The position numbers and the translations under genes were made by a program. Shown one piece after another: positions 15,212-23,528 of a DNA stretch of 27,604 bases (position 1 is the first letter of the stretch; each line of letters begins with the position of its first letter). Under the pieces are notes generated by a model. That model made no database searches and had not been told where the DNA came from. It saw only the letters and a list, made by a program, of their open reading frames with translations. The stretch spans positions 1 to 27,604 of the forward strand of contig FR886287.1 in the NCBI GenBank assembly GCA_000436535.1. The letters run 5' to 3'. The DNA comes from Eubacterium sp. CAG:252. Its GTDB lineage: Bacteria > Bacillota > Clostridia > Lachnospirales > Lachnospiraceae.

Positions 15212-16546
15212 TCATTTTCGATGCCACATAATATCTCTGAGCCTTCCCACTAAAGCTTTTATTATGACATAACTCACCGGTCCTGTAATAAATCCAGGTA
15301 TCCCATAGGCAAGCAGTCCAACAAATATAATAACCAGCATTGCAAATGGTGATATTCCTAGTCTGTCACCCATACACTTTGACTCCATAATCTCTCTTAC
15401 AAAATATGTTATCACGTATGCCACAAGCAATACTCCTGCCGCCCAGTAGTTTCTCATAATCACATTAAACACAGCCCACGGAATAAGTATAGTTCCCGTT
15501 CCGAACACAGGTAGCGCATCAACTATACCCACAATAATTCCAAGCACTACCGCATAAGGACTTCTTATTATAAAAAATGCTGCCATACTTATAAGCGAAT
15601 TTATAAGCATAATTCTTAATTCTACTTTAAAGTAAATGTTGATAAGCCGCTTCACTTCACCCCACAGCATATATATCTCTTCCACAAATACGCTTTTACG
15701 CACCTGCAATCTCACTTCATTCATATCCGCCGACAGATATATGACCGATATAAAGCCTACTACAAGTCCGCCTGCAACTATAACTACATTTTTTATAACT
15801 GGAACTGATATATGAAATATTTTTTCAGGCATTATACCTGCCACCTTACGCCCACACATTATGAGCATGTCCAGACAGCAGCCTCCCTCAAGCCCAAGGA
15901 ATTCGTCCGTCTGAAGACATATTCTTGCTGTCTGCTGCCTTATTCCTATCGTATTATAATCCCAGTTTTTAAGAAAGCTGCTGACCTCATTCGCACCCGT
16001 TATAACTGCGAGTATAAGAAGCACTACTATAATAATTGTAATAACAGACATGATAATTGTTGCTATAATGCTTTTTATTCGGTGCTCGGGATGTTTTTTA
16101 TTTTTCTTATCGTTACTTTTATGCTCATTATAAGACCTGGCATTATTCTGATACATGCCGTTTTTATATGCATTATTTCTACTTTTATCATTCTGATTTA
16201 TATTATTTTTATTATAATGATTTCTGTCATCAGGACATTTATTTATATCATTATTTCTACCACTATTATCACTGCCTTCTATTCCACCTTTATCTTTCCT
16301 TGTTCTATCTTTGTTCTTTCTTACGCCTTTATATATCCAGCCTGATATACTATTGACCTGTTTTTCTACAATAAGCGCGACAAGAACACCTAACACAAAA
16401 GGCCAGACATATACAAGCAGGTATTTAAAGCTCACGTACACTGCAAGCGTTATTATAATTATCCCAACAAGATACTTAAGCTTCCTGCCATATTCATTAT
16501 TGGCAGTTTCATTATCACCATAACCATTATTCCCATACCGGCACAT
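15212..16546 (-). CDS. AI-2E/PerM-family membrane protein (YtvI-like)
   Basis: A 444-aa multi-spanning membrane protein. Transmembrane stretches are seen at about 24-60 (two helices) and 158-184, followed by pairs around 245-270 and a cluster in the last 170 residues. The motif VDALPVFGTGTILIPWA and the end YGIPGFITGPVSYVIIKAL match the AI-2E transporter family, closest in feel to sporulation protein YtvI; the transported substrate is not known. An unusual Asn/Lys/Asp-rich hydrophilic insertion fills about residues 77-156, between helices 2 and 3. GGAGGTGA lies 7 nt before the ATG at 16546, which rules out the earlier in-frame ATG at 16597. It follows rluA by 77 nt. Confidence 0.85.
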   Translation of the reverse strand: MCRYGNNGYGDNETANNEYGRKLKYLVGIIIITLAVYVSFKYLLVYVWPFVLGVLVALIVEKQVNSISGWIYKGVRKNKDRTRKDKGGIEGSDNSGRNNDINKCPDDRNHYNKNNINQNDKSRNNAYKNGMYQNNARSYNEHKSNDKKNKKHPEHRIKSIIATIIMSVITIIIVVLLILAVITGANEVSSFLKNWDYNTIGIRQQTARICLQTDEFLGLEGGCCLDMLIMCGRKVAGIMPEKIFHISVPVIKNVVIVAGGLVVGFISVIYLSADMNEVRLQVRKSVFVEEIYMLWGEVKRLINIYFKVELRIMLINSLISMAAFFIIRSPYAVVLGIIVGIVDALPVFGTGTILIPWAVFNVIMRNYWAAGVLLVAYVITYFVREIMESKCMGDRLGISPFAMLVIIFVGLLAYGIPGFITGPVSYVIIKALVGRLRDIMWHRK

Positions 16547-16554
16547 AAAATAAT

Positions 16555-16583
16555 CACCTCCGTAGAAGTATTCCACAGAGGTG
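16555..16583 (-). promoter_or_regulatory. Shine-Dalgarno-masking hairpin before ytvI-like gene
   Basis: On the minus strand CACCTC (16583-16578) is exactly complementary to GAGGTG (16560-16555) inside the GGAGGTGA Shine-Dalgarno, with a 17-nt loop. Pairing would hide the ribosome site. The stem is short, so this is only suggestive. Confidence 0.4.
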
Positions 16584-16623
16584 TTAAGCATATACATTTA
16601 AAGTACTTTTTATTTTAAATATC

Positions 16624-17277
16624 CTAAAATCCCGGTGACACTTCATATGTCCTGCCGTCAACTGTAAGGCTGACAGCGCACAGTGCGATACAGCCTCTCT
16701 TAAGGCGTGTGCCCTTTAGCTGCCTTACTGCCTGCAAAGCACGTTCACCACCATACTTTCCATCGCCAATGACTGGCATATTTCTTGATGAAAGCTGTAC
16801 TCTTATCTGATGATGTCTTCCTGTTATAAGATGAATATCAAGTCTTGCTATGTCCGTTTCCTCGTCATATGATAACAGCTTATAAAAAAGACGTGCCTCC
16901 TTTGCACCTGTCTTTCCTTTAGGAACAACTGACGACTCATTATTCTTAGCATCCTTTAAAAGATTATCAACAAGCTCACCCCCGGATGCCTCTGGTTTTC
17001 CACAAACAAGCACCTGATAATGTTTACAAAGCGACTCCTTCTGCATAAGTGCAGAAAGCCTAGCCGCCTCTTTCTTATTCTTAGCCATAAGCACAAGCCC
17101 AGATACAGGACGGTCAAGTCTGTTTATTATAGCTGCGTAAGCTTCTTCACCCTTGCTTTTTCTATATGTAAGAACTTCACTTACAAGATCCATCTCAAAC
17201 GACTTTCCGCTCTGCGACAGTTGTCCCGCCGGCTTGTTTAATATAATCTTATCTTTATCCTCGTATACTATATCCAT
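16624..17277 (-). CDS. RluA-family pseudouridine synthase
   Basis: Converts uridine to pseudouridine in rRNA or tRNA. The 217-aa protein has no S4 domain, like E. coli RluA (219 aa). The catalytic motif is INRLDRPVSGLVLMAKN with Asp55; the first motif residue is Asn where many members have His. LDIHLITGRHHQIRVQLSSR, followed by GDGKYG, are the family's other hallmarks. The ATG at 17277 follows the TAA of the upstream hydrolase by one base, implying coupled translation; an earlier in-frame start would lie inside that gene. The Shine-Dalgarno is weak, which fits coupling. The exact RNA target cannot be told from sequence. Confidence 0.88.
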   Translation of the reverse strand: MDIVYEDKDKIILNKPAGQLSQSGKSFEMDLVSEVLTYRKSKGEEAYAAIINRLDRPVSGLVLMAKNKKEAARLSALMQKESLCKHYQVLVCGKPEASGGELVDNLLKDAKNNESSVVPKGKTGAKEARLFYKLLSYDEETDIARLDIHLITGRHHQIRVQLSSRNMPVIGDGKYGGERALQAVRQLKGTRLKRGCIALCAVSLTVDGRTYEVSPGF

Positions 17278-17278
17278 C

Positions 17279-18232
17279 TTAACTAATAATTCCAATACTC
17301 TTAATCCACTTTGTAAAAAGCACTTTCCACTCACCAGTCTGTGCAGAATCATCACCGCAGCCATAACCATGTCCACCTGTTCTGAATATGTGAAGTTCAG
17401 CACTTACCCCGGCTTTTCTTGCTGCCATATAAAAGCCCACACTGTTCTCAGACAATGTTATTCTGTCATCATCTGTTTCACATATAAATACTGGCGGCAT
17501 ATCTGGTCTTACAAGCTTATCCGGATTATACTTATGCAATATCTTTGCCTTACTGTCACTGATTCTTTCAAGCACCTGTTCTTCAGACATATATCTTTTG
17601 CCTGCTTCAATACAATCGTCAATACTTATAACTGGATATGAACAAACAGCAAAATCTGGTCTTGCTGATAGTTCATCATATTCATCCTTATACTTATAAT
17701 CTGCATACACATCGCTTTCATACGCTGTTGATAACAACGCTGCCATAAAGCCTCCTGCTGAAAAGCCCATAACGCCTATCTTGGCTTCATCTATACCGAA
17801 TTCCTGCGCCCTTCCTCTTATAACTCTCATTGCGCGCATAGCATCTATAAGTGGAACATCCTCTGCATTATCATGTTCATCTGATGGAAGTCTGCATTCA
17901 AGAACAAATGCAGCTATTCCCATACTATTAAGCCACTTTGCAACATCTTCACCTTCAAAGTTGTATACAAGGCGTCTGAACGCACCTCCTGGAATAATCA
18001 ATACTGCCGGAATCCTCTCTCCATCTGTACTGTTACCAATACCATCAGGTGTATAAGGAATAATATCCGGATCTGTAATATTCTGCACTATATGCTTTAC
18101 TCTTCCATCAGGCATATCTTCAGTGTAATATTTTCTTGTAAGCTTAAGGTTCTGCGAACCCGGGGCCCCATGCTCAAACAGCCTTATCTTGTTTACCGGT
18201 GTCTTAAACACATCATCCTGCATATCTGTCAT
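17279..18232 (-). CDS. Alpha/beta hydrolase (esterase/acetyl-esterase-like)
   Basis: A 317-aa serine hydrolase of the BD-FAE / acetyl-esterase type. The oxyanion segment IIPGGAFR is at 79-86 and the nucleophile elbow GFSAGG at 156-161, giving Ser158. Acidic residues in CETDDDR (251-257) and GGHGYG (His288) complete the expected triad. No signal peptide is present, so it is cytosolic. Deacetylation of imported xylo-oligosaccharides or a similar small-ester hydrolysis is a reasonable guess, not shown. GGGAGGAG lies 5 nt before the ATG, 2 nt after the stop of the preceding small gene, and the 3' end is coupled to rluA. Confidence 0.87.
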   Translation of the reverse strand: MTDMQDDVFKTPVNKIRLFEHGAPGSQNLKLTRKYYTEDMPDGRVKHIVQNITDPDIIPYTPDGIGNSTDGERIPAVLIIPGGAFRRLVYNFEGEDVAKWLNSMGIAAFVLECRLPSDEHDNAEDVPLIDAMRAMRVIRGRAQEFGIDEAKIGVMGFSAGGFMAALLSTAYESDVYADYKYKDEYDELSARPDFAVCSYPVISIDDCIEAGKRYMSEEQVLERISDSKAKILHKYNPDKLVRPDMPPVFICETDDDRITLSENSVGFYMAARKAGVSAELHIFRTGGHGYGCGDDSAQTGEWKVLFTKWIKSIGIIS

Positions 18233-18234
18233 AT

Positions 18235-18630
18235 CTACTCCTCCCTGCTTTCAAGAAAAAGAAGCTTATTTGCCTGAAGGCTTAACTGCTCATACTGCAT
18301 CATCATACGGTCTTCACCATATTCTTCTGAAAGTACCTCATAACCCTCAAACTTAATAAGACATTTGAAATATTCTTCTACATCTGCTGTTTCTTTAATA
18401 ACAACCTCACTATATGCAAGTCCTTCGCCCGACTCCTGATAATCAGGACGGAAAAAAAGCTCTCCGGTAAGTATATTCTCTTTGTCAGCCACAAGCACGG
18501 CTCTTGCATAATACTTATTACTGTCTGTTGTTGCAAGACGTATCTTTCTTAATGGTGCCATTGTCTTGTCATTCATTGCATTGGCTTTCTTAATTTCTTC
18601 TGCATCAAAATATTTCTTCTCTATAATCAT
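18235..18630 (-). CDS. Unrecognised 131-aa protein
   Basis: Begins MIIEKKYFDAEEIKKANAMN and ends LQANKLLFLESREE. It is acidic, soluble, with mixed helix and strand, no cysteine and no membrane segment. KIRLATTDSNKYYARAVLV, then ENILTGELFFRP, and later EDRMMMQYEQLSLQANKLLF, are its distinctive parts; I do not recognise a family. The ATG at 18630 is chosen because GAGG lies 6 nt upstream; the in-frame ATG at 18642 contains that GAGG. It lies 2 nt before the hydrolase gene and 96 nt after lepB, with a GC-rich structured leader. The tight spacing suggests a function tied to its operon neighbours, but which is unknown. Confidence 0.8.
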   Translation of the reverse strand: MIIEKKYFDAEEIKKANAMNDKTMAPLRKIRLATTDSNKYYARAVLVADKENILTGELFFRPDYQESGEGLAYSEVVIKETADVEEYFKCLIKFEGYEVLSEEYGEDRMMMQYEQLSLQANKLLFLESREE

Positions 18631-18644
18631 AATAATCCTCATTT

Positions 18645-18706
18645 CTGCGCACTTTTTCGCGCATAACGGGTTTGTGTCAAGTGTGCGCAGGCACAAATCT
18701 CGCGCG
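18645..18706 (-). promoter_or_regulatory. GC-rich leader with crossing helices
   Basis: Inside the 96-nt lepB-to-18630 gap, CTGCGCAC (18645-18652) is exactly complementary to GTGCGCAG (18683-18690). TTTGTG (18671-18676) pairs with CACAAA (18692-18697) and CGCGC (18658-18662) with GCGCG (18702-18706). The first helix crosses the other two, so they form either a pseudoknot or alternative folds. The 8-bp helix ends only 4 nt before the GAGG of the next gene. No T-run follows. Confidence 0.55.
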
Positions 18707-18726
18707 TGAACATGACTATCTGTTAG

Positions 18727-19140
18727 TTAACGGTTTCCAAAATGATACATCCTGAACTTAAATAAAACTACTCCTACAAAAGCATCTTTAGGAGTTTCGC
18801 CAAAATATCTGCTGTCATAAGATGCATCAGTATTATCACCTAATACATAATATCCATCTGTTGACTTGTCAGCATAATATCTTTTAATTATTTCAGGTAC
18901 ATCATGCTCAAATTCAGGTATCTTTGATGTGTCAAGTATAATTACATCTTTGTCTTTAGGTGTAACCCATTTAGATAAAATAATATAATCGCCATCAAGA
19001 AATGAAGGCATCATTGAATTACCCTGAACACGCCCTAAACAAAGCATTCCTGACCAACCTAATATAATAATAACAAGCGTAACTATCACAATAGCAGTCA
19101 TCCACTTGTCAGCTTTCATTACTTCCAATAATTTTTTCAT
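18727..19140 (-). CDS. lepB: Signal peptidase I (S26), short form
   Basis: Membrane-anchored peptidase that removes signal peptides outside the membrane. One N-terminal transmembrane helix (about 15-34) precedes VQGNSMMPSFLDGDYIILSK with nucleophile Ser42. IIKRYY holds the likely general base Lys86, and VLGDNTDASYDSRYFG (99-114) is the family's late box. At 137 aa it is short: the stretch between the Ser and Lys boxes and after Lys86 is compressed. No good Shine-Dalgarno precedes the ATG at 19140; it lies 21 nt after the response regulator stop, so translation may be coupled. It forms a unit with the two-component genes, so they may act on envelope secretion together. Confidence 0.88.
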   Translation of the reverse strand: MKKLLEVMKADKWMTAIVIVTLVIIILGWSGMLCLGRVQGNSMMPSFLDGDYIILSKWVTPKDKDVIILDTSKIPEFEHDVPEIIKRYYADKSTDGYYVLGDNTDASYDSRYFGETPKDAFVGVVLFKFRMYHFGNR

Positions 19141-19161
19141 ATTTTATCAAAACGCTCTATC

Positions 19162-19851
19162 TTACAACTTAAACCGATACCCAACGCCCCATATCGTTTC
19201 AATATACTGAGGCTTGCTTGTATCAAGTTCAATCTTCTCTCTTATCTTCTTGATATGGACTGTAACTGTAGCTATGTCACCGATAGAATCCATATCCCAG
19301 ATTTCCTTGAACAGCTCTTCCTTTGTGTATACATGATTAGGATGCTCTGCTAAGAAAGTAAGAAGGTCAAATTCCTTCGTTGTAAATACTTTCTCCTCGC
19401 CATTTACAAATACTCTTCTTGCAGTCTTATCTATCTTGATACCACGTATCTCGATAATATCATTTTCAGGCTGCGCGCTGTTTACAAGTCTTTCATATCT
19501 TGAGAGGTGTGCCTTCACTCTTGCAACAAGCTCACTTGGACTGAAAGGCTTAGTCATATAATCATCAGCACCAACTCCAAGGCCTCTTATCTTATCGATA
19601 TCCTCTTTCTTTGCAGATACCATAATAATAGGTGTGTTCTTAACTTCTCTTATTTTCTTGCATATCTCAAAGCCATCTATGCCAGGAAGCATAACATCAA
19701 GAATATATATGTCATAATCCCCGTCAAGTGCCTCTGCAAGACCGCTTGTTCCATCCTTACATGTAGTTACAGTAAAACCGCTTAACTCAAGATAATCCTT
19801 TTCAATATCTGCGATTGCTTCTTCATCTTCAACTATTAATACTTTACTCAT
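19162..19851 (-). CDS. Two-component response regulator, OmpR/PhoB type
   Basis: A 229-aa DNA-binding regulator. The receiver domain (1-118) has the acidic pair in LIVEDEEA, phosphoacceptor Asp52 in YILDVMLPG, Ser79 and Lys101 in MTKPFSP. The winged-helix output domain (about 130-229) shows VFTTKEFDLLTFLAEHPNHV and VTVHIKKIREKIE, ending YIETIWGVGYRFKL. The ATG at 19851 is favoured over that at 19857 because AAAGGGAAA gives normal spacing and the protein then starts MSKVLIVEDE. It is 37 nt after the histidine kinase gene. The regulon is unknown; nothing in the sequence shows that it is WalR or any other named regulator. Confidence 0.93.
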   Translation of the reverse strand: MSKVLIVEDEEAIADIEKDYLELSGFTVTTCKDGTSGLAEALDGDYDIYILDVMLPGIDGFEICKKIREVKNTPIIMVSAKKEDIDKIRGLGVGADDYMTKPFSPSELVARVKAHLSRYERLVNSAQPENDIIEIRGIKIDKTARRVFVNGEEKVFTTKEFDLLTFLAEHPNHVYTKEELFKEIWDMDSIGDIATVTVHIKKIREKIELDTSKPQYIETIWGVGYRFKL

Positions 19852-19888
19852 ATACATTTCCCTTTCATGGTTTTATTTTAATATTTAC

Positions 19889-21391
19889 TTAATTCTGATG
19901 TTCATTTTCCTTATACTTAAGGAAGTTCAGATGCATCGTGGTTCCTTCGCCCTCGACACTCTCTGCCCATATCTTGCCTTTATGGTCTTCTACTATCTTC
20001 TTTACTATGGCAAGTCCTATTCCGCTACCACCCTGCTTAGAATTGCGGGATTCATCAGTTCTGTAAAATCTTTCAAATATTCTTGAAATATCCTTGCCCG
20101 CTATACCCTTTCCGTTATCCGCCATAACAATATGGATGTAATCACCCTCATCATAAAGGTCTATATCTATCTTTCCCTTTCTTCCTTCTGCCATATACTT
20201 GACAGAATTACTGATTATGTTATTGATAACTCTCTTTAACTGTTCAGGGTCTGCTACAATTATAGCCGGCTCTGTTATGTGGTTTCTGTAGTTAAGCTCT
20301 ATGCCTGCTGCATCAAGCTCTGTTCCTATCTCATCACAGCAGTCATCAAAGTAATCAGATATGTTAAGCTTTATAAATGTATACAATATCCTGTTGGCAT
20401 CAAGTCTTGAATATATCGTAAGCTCATCAATAAGCTTATCCATGTCATTAACCTTGTTAGCTATCGTCTTAACATACTTTGCCTGCTTTTCCGGAGTATC
20501 TGCAACTCCGTCCCTTAAGCCCTCCACATAACCCTTAATAGCTGTAAGTGGCGTCTTTAAGTCGTGCGAAATATTTCTTATAAGCTCTTTTTCTTCCTTA
20601 TCGGACTGTATTTTATCCTCTGAAGACTTCTTAAGGATAAGCCTCATTTCCTCAAAATCTTTACATACATCTCCAATCTCGTTATTAGGAACCTTCGGCA
20701 TCTCAAAGTCAAAGTTACCTTCTTTAATATTGTCTGTTGCAAGCTTCAGCTTATTAACCGGCTTTATAATAGAACTGTATATCCACAGGTTCAGTATAAG
20801 GCTTGTAACTACAAGTATCACTATTATAATAAAAGCAAGCTGCCATAACATCTGCTTTATCTGTGGCACGCTCTGCTTAACCGATGTAATAATCGATACA
20901 CTGTAAATGTTACCTAAATCATCAGAAAAATCAACCTGCTTTATAAGACTGTGATATGCACCACCTTTATATGTAGCAACATCTGTAACATTATTCTCAT
21001 CTGTTTCATATTCTGGCAGAATTCTGGCAAGTTCTGTGTTAGAATACTGAGTTGAGTTATATGTCACATTATTATTCTTTCTTACAACAAGCTTTGACAG
21101 TCTTTCATCCAGAGTGTTACCTAAAGACTCAAGATATGCCCTGTTGTTAAATGAGGTTGGATTATCCTCTGCCTGCTCTTTTATCTGTTCATACACATCA
21201 TCAGTAATACTTCCAAACAACGTCATAGGTGAGTAAAAGTACAGCAGTACCGTATCGCCCTCTACGTTATATGCCTTGCATATGCTGTCTGACTGTATCT
21301 TAAATATACCTACAACAAGCACACAAAGCATAAGCGCCGGAAGTACAACCATAACGCAGAACGAAACTTTCAGCTTATCTTTTAACTTCAT
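19889..21391 (-). CDS. Sensor histidine kinase
   Basis: A 500-aa membrane kinase. Transmembrane helices lie at about 10-30 and 184-206 and flank a roughly 150-residue extracytoplasmic sensor domain without a recognised fold. A HAMP linker follows (about 207-260). The phosphoacceptor His276 is in NISHDLKTPLTAIKGY. The ATPase domain has the N box NIISNSVKY, the G1 box DNGKGI, the F box FERFYR and the G2 box GGSGIGLAIV. GGAG lies 5 nt before the ATG. It is the first gene of the kinase-regulator-lepB unit; the 387-nt region upstream separates it from murA. Confidence 0.94.
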   Translation of the reverse strand: MKLKDKLKVSFCVMVVLPALMLCVLVVGIFKIQSDSICKAYNVEGDTVLLYFYSPMTLFGSITDDVYEQIKEQAEDNPTSFNNRAYLESLGNTLDERLSKLVVRKNNNVTYNSTQYSNTELARILPEYETDENNVTDVATYKGGAYHSLIKQVDFSDDLGNIYSVSIITSVKQSVPQIKQMLWQLAFIIIVILVVTSLILNLWIYSSIIKPVNKLKLATDNIKEGNFDFEMPKVPNNEIGDVCKDFEEMRLILKKSSEDKIQSDKEEKELIRNISHDLKTPLTAIKGYVEGLRDGVADTPEKQAKYVKTIANKVNDMDKLIDELTIYSRLDANRILYTFIKLNISDYFDDCCDEIGTELDAAGIELNYRNHITEPAIIVADPEQLKRVINNIISNSVKYMAEGRKGKIDIDLYDEGDYIHIVMADNGKGIAGKDISRIFERFYRTDESRNSKQGGSGIGLAIVKKIVEDHKGKIWAESVEGEGTTMHLNFLKYKENEHQN

Positions 21392-21606
21392 ATACTCTCC
21401 ATTCCTGCGTATTCACATATTTTTTATTGAATTTTTCTTATTCTGATACATCTATGCCAAAATATGTCTTGTTCTGTACATATATATGATATGAGGATCA
21501 AATGGTATTTTGACTCTTTAATCATCTTTACTTATATCAGTTAACTTATTTAATTTTAACACATTTTAACATAATATTTGTAAAAAAAAGATAAAAATAT
21601 ATAAAA

Positions 21607-21698
21607 ACTGCGAAAATCATTATATATTCAATATTATAAAGCAAGCTGTCTAACATCCAGCCTTAATCATAATACTAAATATATATAATCTCCGCAGT
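21607..21698 (-). terminator. Three-part hairpin after murA
   Basis: On the minus strand ACTGCG...CGCAGT (21698-21693 with 21612-21607) encloses a paired ATTATATATATT / AATATATAAT section and an inner GCTG / CAGC stem. It is followed by TTTTTATATATTTTTATC and a T7 run. It begins about 80 nt after the murA stop and could terminate murA or act as an attenuator before the kinase gene. The rest of the 387-nt gap (21392-21778) is very AT-rich, and I find no convincing promoter. Confidence 0.55.
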
Positions 21699-21778
21699 CC
21701 TTATCTTATTAAATATGCATTTTTAATATACATTCTTGTTAATAGCTATATCTTGCAACTCATATAGATGCACATTCA

Positions 21779-23071
21779 TTAGCCTATCTTTAACTTAAAC
21801 TTCTGAAGCTCCCTTTCTGAGTCAACCTTTGCAATAACCGCGCCAAGTGCTGAAAGCTTACCTTCAAAGTCCTCATATCCTCTCTGGATATACTCTATAT
21901 CATCTATCTCTGATATACCGTCAGCCGCAAGTGCTGCAATAACTAACGCTGCTCCAGCTCTTAAGTCGGGAGCTGAAAGCTGTGCTGATGTAAAATGCTC
22001 CACGCCCTCTATATAGGCTGTATTACCTTCAACTTTAATCTTAGCTCCCATCCGGTTAAGCTCATCTACATACTTGAATCTGTTTTCAAATATGCTCTCA
22101 GTTACCATACTTGAACCCTTGGCAAGCGCAAGCGCAACTGCTATCTGTGGCTGCATATCTGTTGGGAAACCTGGGTATGGAAGTGTCTTGACATTAGTAC
22201 TTCCAACCTCTCCCTGTGCTATAACTCTTATCCAGTCGTCACCCTCTATAAGCTCGCATCCCATCTCATTAAGCTTTGCCGTTATAGACTCAAGATGCTT
22301 AGGTATAACATCCTTTATAACAATATCGCCATGTGTAGCTGCTGCTGCCATCATAAATGTACCTGCCTCTATCTGGTCAGGAATGATAGAATATGAACAT
22401 CCATGCAGTCTTGGTACTCCCTTTATTCTTATAACATCTGTACCAGCTCCTTTTATATTAGCGCCCATAGCATTAAGGAAGTTGGCAACGTCAACAATAT
22501 GAGGCTCCTTAGCTGCATTTTCAAGGATAGTTTCTCCCTCTGCCATACATGAAGCCATCATAAGATTAATCGTGGCACCTACTGTTACTACATCAAAATA
22601 TATGTGTCCGCCAACAAGCTTTTCCGCCTTGGCACTCACAACTCCGTGGTCTATCTCTACCTTTGCACCAAGAGCCTTAAATCCCTTAAGATGCTGGTCT
22701 ATCGGTCTGCTTCCTATATTACATCCACCTGGAAGTGCAACATTGGACTCGTTATACTTTCCAAGAAGTGCTCCAAGAAGATAATAAGAAGCCCTTATTT
22801 TTCTTATATACTCATACTCTACATTAAGGTCACATATAGAGCCACCATTTATCTGAACTGTATTATTATATACATACTTTACTTTTGCGCCTATTCCCTC
22901 AATTGCCTGAAGCAATACTCTTGTATCCCTTACGTTAGGCACATTCTCTATTGTTACTGTCTCATCTGTCATAATCGCTGCTGCCAGAATACCAAGTGCT
23001 GCATTCTTAGCTCCACCTATGGACACTTCTCCACAAAGTGGCACTCCACCTTTGACAACATACTGTTCCAT
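21779..23071 (-). CDS. murA: UDP-N-acetylglucosamine 1-carboxyvinyltransferase (MurA)
   Basis: First committed step of peptidoglycan synthesis: adds enolpyruvate from PEP to UDP-GlcNAc. The 430-aa sequence has SIGGAKNAALGILAAA (17-32) with the Lys22-Asn23 pair and the active loop LPGGCNIGSRPIDQHL with catalytic Cys117. The Cys is the residue alkylated by fosfomycin, so the enzyme is not of the naturally resistant Asp type. LPYPGFPTDMQPQIAVALAL holds the conserved catalytic Asp region. The ATG at 23071 has GAGGTG 6 nt upstream; the in-frame start seven codons earlier has no such site. Firmicutes often have two murA copies; which one this is cannot be told here. Confidence 0.97.
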   Translation of the reverse strand: MEQYVVKGGVPLCGEVSIGGAKNAALGILAAAIMTDETVTIENVPNVRDTRVLLQAIEGIGAKVKYVYNNTVQINGGSICDLNVEYEYIRKIRASYYLLGALLGKYNESNVALPGGCNIGSRPIDQHLKGFKALGAKVEIDHGVVSAKAEKLVGGHIYFDVVTVGATINLMMASCMAEGETILENAAKEPHIVDVANFLNAMGANIKGAGTDVIRIKGVPRLHGCSYSIIPDQIEAGTFMMAAAATHGDIVIKDVIPKHLESITAKLNEMGCELIEGDDWIRVIAQGEVGSTNVKTLPYPGFPTDMQPQIAVALALAKGSSMVTESIFENRFKYVDELNRMGAKIKVEGNTAYIEGVEHFTSAQLSAPDLRAGAALVIAALAADGISEIDDIEYIQRGYEDFEGKLSALGAVIAKVDSERELQKFKLKIG

Positions 23072-23133
23072 ACTTCGCACCTCAATTATCACTTACTTAA
23101 TTATATCTATCACTTTAGTTTCTCAATCTTATT

Positions 23134-23174
23134 ATAATGTGAGCCTCCAGATTCGCTTCTGGCACTCACATTAT
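23134..23174 (-). promoter_or_regulatory. Leader hairpin before murA
   Basis: ATAATGTGAG (23134-23143) and CTCACATTAT (23165-23174) form a perfect 10-bp stem with a nested CCAG / CTGG stem inside. It lies about 60 nt upstream of the murA ATG and has no following T-run. It looks like a 5'-leader structure or an operator-like palindrome. The remainder of the 457-nt gap (23072-23528) is AT-rich with only small repeats and the terminator at 23487-23511. Confidence 0.5.
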
Positions 23175-23486
23175 ATTATGATATCCTGCCACAAAGTCCA
23201 ATCATATATTCCAAACAACTTTTGCCGCTGATATCATATATAGTGTCTATATTAAATATTATATACATAGCAGCTATATATACTGCATCATAGCTGGTGG
23301 CTTTTGGCACCAACATCATATATATCATTATATTCCAAATGTATCATAAGTAATCATCAATACTCAAAAATATATTACCAATGTATACTCATAATTGATT
23401 ATTATAAATAATGTTGATATTCAAATCAATATCTTTATGATTATATCATACCTTTTTATTATGTCAACGATATTCAGTTAAAAACA

Positions 23487-23511
23487 GGGCATGGATTGCA
23501 TATCCACGCCC
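23487..23511 (-). terminator. Intrinsic terminator after the M23 hydrolase gene
   Basis: GGGCGTGGAT-ATGCA-ATCCATGCCC on the minus strand, 10 pairs including one G-U, followed by TGTTTTT. It lies 17 nt after the stop at 23529. Confidence 0.88.
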
Positions 23512-23528
23512 CTAATTCATAAGCATCC

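Noticed and set aside
15812..16345. Plus-strand open frame rich in Tyr, His, Ile and Phe
   Set aside because: It is the antisense of the Asn/Lys-rich YtvI-like gene; its odd composition only mirrors AAT/AAC/AAA codons, and it has no ribosome site.
19162..21391. The two-component pair as WalRK itself, regulating the nearby wall hydrolase
   Set aside because: The kinase has no recognisable PAS domain, the genes lack the usual walHIJ neighbours, and the receiver is generic OmpR type. The WalR-like site alone does not identify this pair.
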